From assembly GCA_038025085.1 (NCBI GenBank), contig CM076150.1, positions 1,676,501 to 1,740,500 of the forward strand: 64,000 bases of DNA. Direction: 5' to 3'. This DNA comes from Tetragonia tetragonoides (taxonomy: Eukaryota > Streptophyta > Magnoliopsida > Caryophyllales > Aizoaceae). This document shows positions 57,873 through 64,000 of this stretch, in pieces. Below the pieces are notes generated by a model that did not search any database, was not told the DNA's origin, and saw only the letters and a program-made list of their open reading frames with translations. Position 1 is the stretch's first letter. Every line of letters starts with the position of its first letter. A program made the position numbers and the translations under genes.

Positions 57873-58837
57873 ACAAAACAAAACAAAATTCTAAAAAAAA
57901 AAATTTTAAAATCAACTGCAAGAGATATTAAATTTGGAACTTCGTTAATCAATCAAGTTCTCACATCCCAAAACATTTCAAAAATGGCGTGGCGACTTAT
58001 AATTTGTCCATCTAATATCCATTTATCTTTGTCTATGAAAAGGGCATGAGGCAGATCAAAGTATGCCAGTCCATTTTGATATGTCTTGGGAAGGTGCAAA
58101 TGGTGGAGTATCATTGAAATAATCCCAAAATTGGAGCTACCATCAGCACACTATTAATGCTCACAAAATAATTGAGAGCCAAAAAGTATGACAAACTTTT
58201 GGTTGTTTAACAGCCCTGATCATTAACAAACAAAAAAGGTTGCTATCATTGAATAATCACGCCCATATCTAACCTCCCATAATAACATATAGAAAAAACA
58301 AATCCCTTTCATTATCAACTAAAACCCAGAAAATAATAAAGCATAAAACTTGAATATTCAGCATCATAAGACAAACTCAATAATAAGAGCTAAATAATTG
58401 ACTCAGAGTGATTAGAAACATATAATTCTCCTTTAACCAGGCATAGATTATTAAGATACCAAAAGATAAGAAAAAATTGATCAAACCAACAGAAAATTAA
58501 GCAATCATTGAATTCTTAAACATGTACCCATATCTAACCATCAAAACCCATGAACAAATCAACAAACCCTTTCGGATTTTCATCACCGTCGAAAACAGGT
58601 TCCCAATAAAGATAGTGTTGACATACCAAAGCTGCGATCACTAGCAACAGAGTTTCGAGGAGAAACTTGGGACTTGTGACGAAGTGAGAAAATGGTAGGG
58701 TCAACAATGGCGGGGCGTTTCTCCTTAACAGGAGTGGATGGGATCGACGGTTTTTCATCATTATCAGGTACAAGCGACGACATCTGAAGTTGCAGAGCAG
58801 ACCCTGAACTCTTATGGATTGATACACATGATCCCAT
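54639..58837 (-). CDS. Uncharacterized protein At3g27210-like, four exons
   Basis: This host gene of unknown biochemical role belongs to a plant-specific family. The exons, in transcript order, are 58837-58627, 56120-56040, 55459-55337 and 55087-54639, with GT-AG borders. All three introns are phase 1, and the joined protein has 287 residues. The N-terminus MGSCVS has Gly2 and Cys4, the pattern for N-myristoylation and palmitoylation, so it probably sits on a membrane. Visible features are TPVKEKRP, the acidic exon 2 (DTQAWLDSDCDDDF), exon 3 with DFTPSRGSTPVHN, and exon 4 with a KKKKLADLFRESIRE motif and a Ser-rich tail ending SLDNLKA. Low-complexity Ser/Pro/Arg stretches suggest regulation by phosphorylation. 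Exons 2 (81 nt) and 3 (123 nt) could be skipped without changing frame. An RTE 3'-end fragment sits in intron 1. Confidence 0.88.
57392..57533 (+). mobile_element. RTE LINE 3'-end insertion (5'-truncated copy) in intron 1
   Basis: The 142-bp insert begins GTTTTCGTGGGTCTTCC and ends GGATATTTACTGGG plus (TTG)n. It matches the end of the LINE at 3821-3985 at close to 90 per cent by eye. It is flanked by a perfect 15-bp duplication, ATACTTAAAATAACT, at 57377-57391 and 57534-57548. It is oriented opposite to the host gene. It is either a severely 5'-truncated RTE copy or a SINE-like mover using the same tail. Confidence 0.88.
57842..57866. repeat. (CA)n microsatellite in intron 1
   Basis: Twelve CA units lie within the first intron of the At3g27210-like gene. 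Confidence 0.85.
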
Positions 58838-59060
58838 TTCTTTATATATAATCTTACAGCCTAGCTTAATAATCTGAAATTCGGAGAGAGAGAGAATAAT
58901 AGTATAATGGAGCTGACCAAAGAAGAAAGAGGAGAGAGAGTGAGAATAGACGAGAGGGCGATGAATAGGGGAATATAGAGGGGACTGGGTCTCTGTGTAT
59001 TTGGGAAAATGGTGGTGGGGTCTGCATATAAATTCAGTTTATTTATTATGGACCGTCTTG
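58838..59060 (-). promoter_or_regulatory. 5' leader and core promoter of the At3g27210-like gene
   Basis: Read on the minus strand, a TATA-like TTTATATGC (about 59024-59033) precedes a CT-rich leader (58885-58960; CTCTCTCT and TTCTTCTTT on the sense strand) and the ATG at 58837. Pyrimidine-rich leaders are common in plant housekeeping-type genes. Confidence 0.45.
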
Positions 59061-59650
59061 ATTATTTTGTTTGTTTCAAGTCTTTTAAAAAAAGCAGTCA
59101 CTGTTGGAAATTATCAACGTGGGCATTATGTGTGCTCTGCGCGTCACTTTGACTGAACTGTATAAATGTTAGGCAAGTATGAATTACGTATTTTTATTTT
59201 TTTGATAAGTAAAATATGACTTTTTTAGTGGCTTGATAGTTGATATATCATGTCCATGTAAATTGTCATGGTTTAATTTTAATCTATTTGCCGGCTACAC
59301 ATACTGTATAATATAAATTTAAATCAAACCAAATCCACAAAAATGAACCAAAAATGTTTTACAATGGCTTTGATTTACAATTAGTAGATATGGGTTAGAT
59401 GACTACCATTTCTATTGAGGAAAGGGAGGAGTTTCTAGAGTGCTTCTTTTTTTCTAAGAGGAAGCTCTCTAAAAATCTTAGTTCTCTAAAAAAGAAAATG
59501 GTCAGTCGCCTCTCATAACTCTTCTTTTAGTCATTTAGTCCCTTCAAGCTCTTGTTATAAATCATTCTGCAAATAATGTTGCTTGTACTAAAACGGAAAT
59601 GAGTTCAGTGGTTAGTTGTTGACGTGGAAGAGTTTGTTAACACTTTTAGG
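59061..59650. other. Upstream intergenic DNA, nothing recognised
   Basis: AT-rich sequence without coding signals or clear transposon ends. Confidence 0.5.
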
Positions 59651-59654
59651 AAGT

Positions 59655-59760
59655 TGTTAGAACAGTAATTGTCTGTAATTGCTATAAATAACTTACACTG
59701 TACAAACCATTACTCTGTAGACAACCCTAATCGGTTCTCATCCCCTGACACCGCAACGCC
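59655..59760 (+). other. Copia-LTR-like fragment
   Basis: TGTTAGAACAGTAATTG, followed by GCTATAAATAACTTACACTG and TACAAACC, has the composition and layout of a small plant copia or TRIM LTR (TG start, TATA, short R). No partner LTR, primer site or target duplication was found. Confidence 0.35.
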
Positions 59761-59849
59761 CGATGATGATGGTAATGGATTAACATGGACGTAAGTAGAA
59801 AAGCACATTGCTCAGAAATCTAGACCAATTTCTTTGAAACCTCGGTCTT

Positions 59850-61239
59850 TGGATAGCCCTTGTTATAAGGATTCCAACGCCTTTGACCTTGCCTCAATCA
59901 GGTTCCCGGATCAAGAGATATCGCGTCTCGAATATTCGGGTCAAAACCGCTCGATCCCGACCCTCCGAGTCAGCCCAAGGGCAATTTCGTAATTTACAGA
60001 GTATAAAAAGTCAAAAACCCTAGTCACGCGCGCGCCGTCAGGTCCAACGGCTGACGCGACCTGTCCGGCGGCCAGCGCGTGACAGCGGGGGCCATTAGGC
60101 CAGCCGCTGGCCCCAGCGGCGGCCGCGGGCCCTGACTGCCCTCCGTGTGGCCGCCGAGCCAGTTTTTTGGCTGCGCCGAGTTTTGGCGCCGGGCTTCTTG
60201 CCCTAAGCCCCTAAATTCGTCCCCTAACTCTATAAATATTCCTCTTCACCCTCTTTTGCAGGGGGTCAGTCAGTTCATAATTTTGAGAGCATTGAGAGCA
60301 TATATTTCCCCAAATCAAAGAGAATTCAGAAATCTGAAGATCCAAGCAAGCATTACACCTAGCCTAGCACCCAAGATCGAAGAGCAATTTCAATTCTACT
60401 AGTCCCGTTCGAATAGAACGTCCAGGTTAACCATCCTGAGGGCCTAATTCTTTGTTAAATCTCTTATTTGCTTTTTATTAATCATGTTTTATTTAGCCTT
60501 TGATTATGGTTGAATTAAATTTGCATGCTTTGGGTTTTGTACATAATTATGCATGATTAGTTAATATAAAGTTTGCGTCTTTTTGTTAGTTTATGCAAGT
60601 TTGCATCTTTTCGTAGTTTTTGCATGCATATAGTAGCCTCCTAGGTTTATTTTAGCATAAAGTTAATGTCTTTGCATTATTTATTATTCTTTTGAAGATA
60701 CTAACGGTTTTTGTTAATGTGCATATGCAATACATGGCGCGTTTAGCAAAGTTGGTAGGTTGGAGTGTTAATTTAATGCTTTATATCATGTTTATGGTTG
60801 TTAATAGAATGCATGTATCGGATATAAATCGTGCAAAGTGATAACATAGGTAATTTGGTTGTTCTTAACCCGCCTAGTTAATTTAGGATCATTGGACGAC
60901 CGGATTTGTATGGAACCATATAGCATAAATAAATACTTGACATGGATAAGCTTAGTAGAGGCAGTTAATACGGGCGATTTAGATGAGATTCGTTTTGTTT
61001 ATTTCGTTCCTACATCCCCGAACTCAATATTTAGTCCCCATGGGCATGAGTCAATTCCCAATAGGAATTGGGGTGCACTTTTGATGGTTTCCAATTGTTT
61101 CCTTAAAAATTGGTGGCGCCTTCTTATTTGCAAATTATCGTTCTTTATAATTAATTTGAATCGCATGTGGCATATATTTAAGAACCATTAATTCCAACTA
61201 AAAAATCGAAAACGCGCTGGGAAAGGCGAGGGTTCTACA
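59850..61239 (+). mobile_element. Second Tat/Ogre-type LTR (start approximate)
   Basis: The LTR has a very GC-rich U3 (60025-60200), a TATA box TATAAATA at 60231-60238 preceded by CCCCTAACTC, and a long R-U5 with the block AGTAGAGGCAGTTAATACGG comparable to the first Tat LTR. It ends GGTTCTACA at 61239, just before a primer site. The 5' edge was not found; 59850 is a guess from composition. Confidence 0.6.
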
Positions 61240-61240
61240 G

Positions 61241-61259
61241 TGGCGACTCAACTGGGGAC
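61241..61259 (+). other. Tat/Ogre primer-binding site
   Basis: TGGCGACTCAACTGGGGAC follows the LTR end after one base. This TGGCGACTC...TGGGGA sequence is the characteristic (tRNA-derived) primer site of plant Tat/Ogre elements. Confidence 0.7.
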
Positions 61260-61831
61260 TTAATAAGAGGATGTAATTCGAACACTTATCCATGTCAATA
61301 ATTTATTTTTAGCTATTTGGTTCAATTACCGTACATGTTTATTTTCTTTGCATTTTCGCATCCATATCATTCATATTGCATGCATTATCTTTGCAAGATG
61401 TCGAAAGACATCACCACACCATTATAGGATCTACCCTTTGGAACATTGTCTATGACTTAGGCCAGTGACCCACTCGGTCCGAGTTACCTTTGCACATAGT
61501 CGTGTTCCATCCCATGATATTTACATGTTTCCATTCGAGATGTGTAAAACGGTACGTCTAGTCTTACTATGCACCCCATAGATGACAAAACGCATCCGGT
61601 CATGGGTTACCTTATCCAACCATAGATTGTGTCAAACTATTGCATTATGTCTCATAGTCCATATCAAGGTGCTAACTGTTTTATTTGCCATATTATTAAT
61701 TGTTTCCTTGCTATGTGATTAGTTTTCATAGAATATTAAGACTGAATCCCCTCTTAGGATTCTTTTATTGGGTCCTGGTTAGGGAAGGTTTCCCTTTTGT
61801 TTGCTTGTACGTTTGGTCAGTTTACGAATAG
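61260..61831 (+). other. 5' untranslated region of the Tat/Ogre element
   Basis: Non-coding sequence continues from the primer site, with pyrimidine-rich TTGCATTTTCGCATCC phrases. It is cut off at 61832 by Tekay-like LTR sequence. No gag is reached. Confidence 0.5.
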
Positions 61832-62601
61832 TGTGAAGCCCCATATTTTCCTAGAAAATTATTTTACGGAAGTTTCGAGGACGAAAGTTTTTGTAAGGAG
61901 AGTAGAATGTAATACCTAGTATTTTCATAGCATTTAAATAATATTAAAATGATAATTTATTTGTTCATTTCAAGTTAATATCTGGCTAGTACAGAACACA
62001 TTGTTTTGATATTTTAATCCGTATGGTGATCTCTCCATGAGTTGTATTCTGTTAATCTGGCCAATTGACTTGAGTTGAGGTGTATGACAATTGTTTTACT
62101 ACGCACTCAGATGGTGACCCATGAGTTATTGAAGCTTGATTGCAGTTTATATGATCAGTGTATAGTACTTGGGTGAATACTTACTTGTATGCCTCATGTT
62201 TTACAAGGGTTTGTGCTTGAATTTTCTTGATTATTGAAACTTCATGACTTGTATGCTATATGACCATGTGTAGTGAGTCTGTATGACAGATTTAGGTTAG
62301 TGTTTGAGGTTTCATTGTATGCATGAATGGTGTTTCATGTTTAGCAAATGAATACAGACGTACATATACATTATGTATCTACAGTCTATCCTATCTGTAG
62401 CTTGTTAAGATAAACTCAGTACTAGTAGACAAGAAAAGAAAGTGATCAGAGTGCGCAACGAAAGCATAGTAAAAGAAAGCTTTATATGCTCTTTTGAATT
62501 CTGTTTCGATTAGAAGTATATGCGTAAATGTTAGTTGAGACACAATGTTCTCATTTTACATGATTTATTTTCGAGATGAAAATCTTTTAAGGGGAATAGA
62601 G
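61832..62601 (+). mobile_element. Rearranged Tekay-like element: LTR start plus 3' internal end
   Basis: The first ~140 bp (61832-61970, TGTGAAGCCCCATATTTTCC onward) is a copy of the LTR start seen again at 62602. About 630 bp of non-coding sequence follows and ends TTTTAAGGGGAATAGAG, a polypurine tract directly before that second LTR. The rest of the first LTR and all coding sequence are missing, consistent with a large internal deletion. Confidence 0.6.
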
Positions 62602-63660
62602 TGTGAAACCCCATATTTTCCTAGAAAATTATTTTACGGAAGTTTCGAGGACGAAACTTTTTGTAAGGAGGATAGAATGTAATACCTAGTATTTTTATAG
62701 CATTTAAATAATAGGGAGTATTAAAATGATAATTTATTAAAATAATTTAATGGTTTCATTAAACATTAGTATTGCTAGTAGTGATATTCTTGTTATTGTT
62801 AAATGATATTGTTCTTTTGTGATTATATATGATAGCTTGTATTAGCTAGATTAGCATGTTTACTGAGTCATAACTAGCAATTAGCTAGGAGATAAGATTA
62901 GAGCTGGGAGATCATGTTTAAGAGCTATTTAGAAGTCACTTAGATATACATGTATAGTAGCCTCTAGTAATAAAACAAAACCCACTAAGAGGACGTTAGT
63001 ATTAAAGCCCAAATAGAAAACCCAAATGCTAAGTATAAAAGCACATGAACTTATCTAGAAAGTTTAGAAAACCCATTTCACTAAGGATCCTCTTATTAAC
63101 CGACACTTCCCTTTCCCCTTGTAGATTTCTCTCTTTCTAAAAGAACCCATCAGGCCATCACTCATCATCGTCATCACCATCGTCCCGCCATCATCAAACA
63201 CCACCAGCGCACCGCTACCGTCGAGCCTAGCAAGCTCCATCCGAGTTTATGCGGCGAGCCACTGTTCCTCGGTTTTGTTGTGTCGTGCCCAGTAGCAGCT
63301 GCCACATGTAGTCCACCATCGGGCCTAAATCCGACCCAAAGAGCCACAAGGTCACCACCCCAGCAACTACTAGTCGAATTAGGTGGTGGTCAGTCAGCCA
63401 AACACTTCTTGTTCTGCTTTACGTTTGTAATTGAACCCCTAAGTTAAGTTGAGTCGATTTCCTTTTTAAAGTTCAGATTATGTGAATGCTAATTTCGGTG
63501 ATTTGGGCATAGATTCTGTAGAATTGAAGTATAAGCTTGTGGGTATGATCGATTAGGACCTCAACCGCAACTAAGGTAACTATATCTACTACGTAGGGTT
63601 CATTTTACATTCGTTTTGAGCCTAATTATGTGTAATTGGGTTAATTGAATTGTCTCCTAT
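62602..63660 (+). repeat. Tekay-like family B LTR (3' LTR, end not resolved)
   Basis: It starts TGTGAAACCCC after a polypurine tract. Forty bases in, it contains GTTTCGAGGACGAAAC and GTAAGGAGGATAGAATG, a second PPT-like motif, then TAATACCTAG. A leader-like region (63060-63430) follows. The LTR end is not visible before the L1 insertion near 63661. Confidence 0.55.
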
Positions 63661-64000
63661 GTGACTTTTTTTAGATAAGGAAAAATTTTATTGATCAAAT
63701 CGTGAAAGAATACAAGAATAGAGGATAAGGTATCCTCAAATATCAAAAATTAAAGTAAAGTATCTACAAATCACGCCAATGGCGTTGAATGACCGTCAGT
63801 GGTACCCCCTTGAAGGCACCAACCGCCTTCGCCCACAGGGATGCCAAATAAACTATATGTTCCCACACTAAATCGATACTCTTTCCCGCGTCAGAAAAAA
63901 TCCTGGAATTCCTCTCTAACCACGTGCACCAAAGAATGGCTAAACAGGCACACCGCCACAACAACCTACCCTCCTTCCCCCTCCGCATAGCAGTAAAACG
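63661..64000 (-). pseudogene. 3' end of an L1-type LINE, minus strand, runs off the window
   Basis: On the minus strand a frame from 63988 to 63764 reads CACLAILWCTWLERNSRIFSD, then EHIVYLASLWAKA, the C-terminal part of plant L1 reverse transcriptase proteins. The 3' end is marked by the plus-strand T-run at 63666-63672. The rest lies beyond the window, so its intactness is unknown. Confidence 0.75.

Overview
This window is nuclear DNA from a flowering plant, most likely a core eudicot. The reasons are spliced genes with GT-AG introns, an arabinogalactan-protein gene, plant RTE and L1 LINEs, chromodomain-bearing Ty3/gypsy elements, Tat/Ogre-type LTRs, Ty1/copia, PIF/Harbinger and Stowaway elements, and plant-type 25S rDNA. 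The Stowaway consensus and the ITS2 remnant look like those of Caryophyllales, but that is a weak inference. I recognise only two ordinary host genes. About three quarters of the window is transposable-element sequence, much of it nested and decayed.

Layout. 1-3985: an RTE-type LINE with a long uninterrupted endonuclease/reverse-transcriptase ORF and a (TTG)n tail. 5881-9277: a classical, GPI-anchored arabinogalactan-protein gene (+) whose 2.5-kb intron separates the mature protein from its GPI signal; a small Stowaway MITE sits in the intron. 10928-26116: what I read as one PIF/Harbinger DNA transposon swollen to 15 kb by two insertions in its introns: a 5'-truncated chromovirus (11656 to about 17220, minus) and a solo LTR (18412-21198, minus, 5-bp TSD). 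Its Myb/SANT ORF1 and DDE transposase are each only a few lesions from intact. 26117-31383: gene fragments (RNase H, CACTA-like), a Stowaway element, a possible copia LTR and a Tat/Ogre LTR. 31384-35383: a partial ITS2-25S rDNA pseudogene fused directly to a 5'-truncated L1. 35384-47146: a Tekay/Del-like chromovirus with about 2.87-kb LTRs, an unusual extra ORF between PBS and gag, and a decayed gag-pol with chromodomain. 48458-53981: a complete but dead Ty1/copia element (minus) with very short LTRs, TSD GATAG, and a hAT-like MITE inside gag. 54639-58837: a four-exon host gene (minus) of the 'uncharacterized protein At3g27210-like' family, with a 142-bp RTE 3'-end insertion in intron 1. 59650-64000: a copia-LTR-like piece, a second Tat/Ogre LTR with PBS, a rearranged Tekay-like LTR pair, and the 3' end of an L1 (minus).

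The points most worth a second look are: the pre-gag ORF of the Tekay element and a conserved LTR splice donor that could feed it; duplicated polypurine-tract motifs at the LTR starts of two different Tekay-like families, suggesting that LTRs extend by using an upstream PPT; the pre-rRNA/L1 chimera; the two-level nested Harbinger; and the intron that could switch the AGP between GPI-anchored and soluble forms. I saw no tRNA genes, no organelle insertions and no CRISPR-like arrays.
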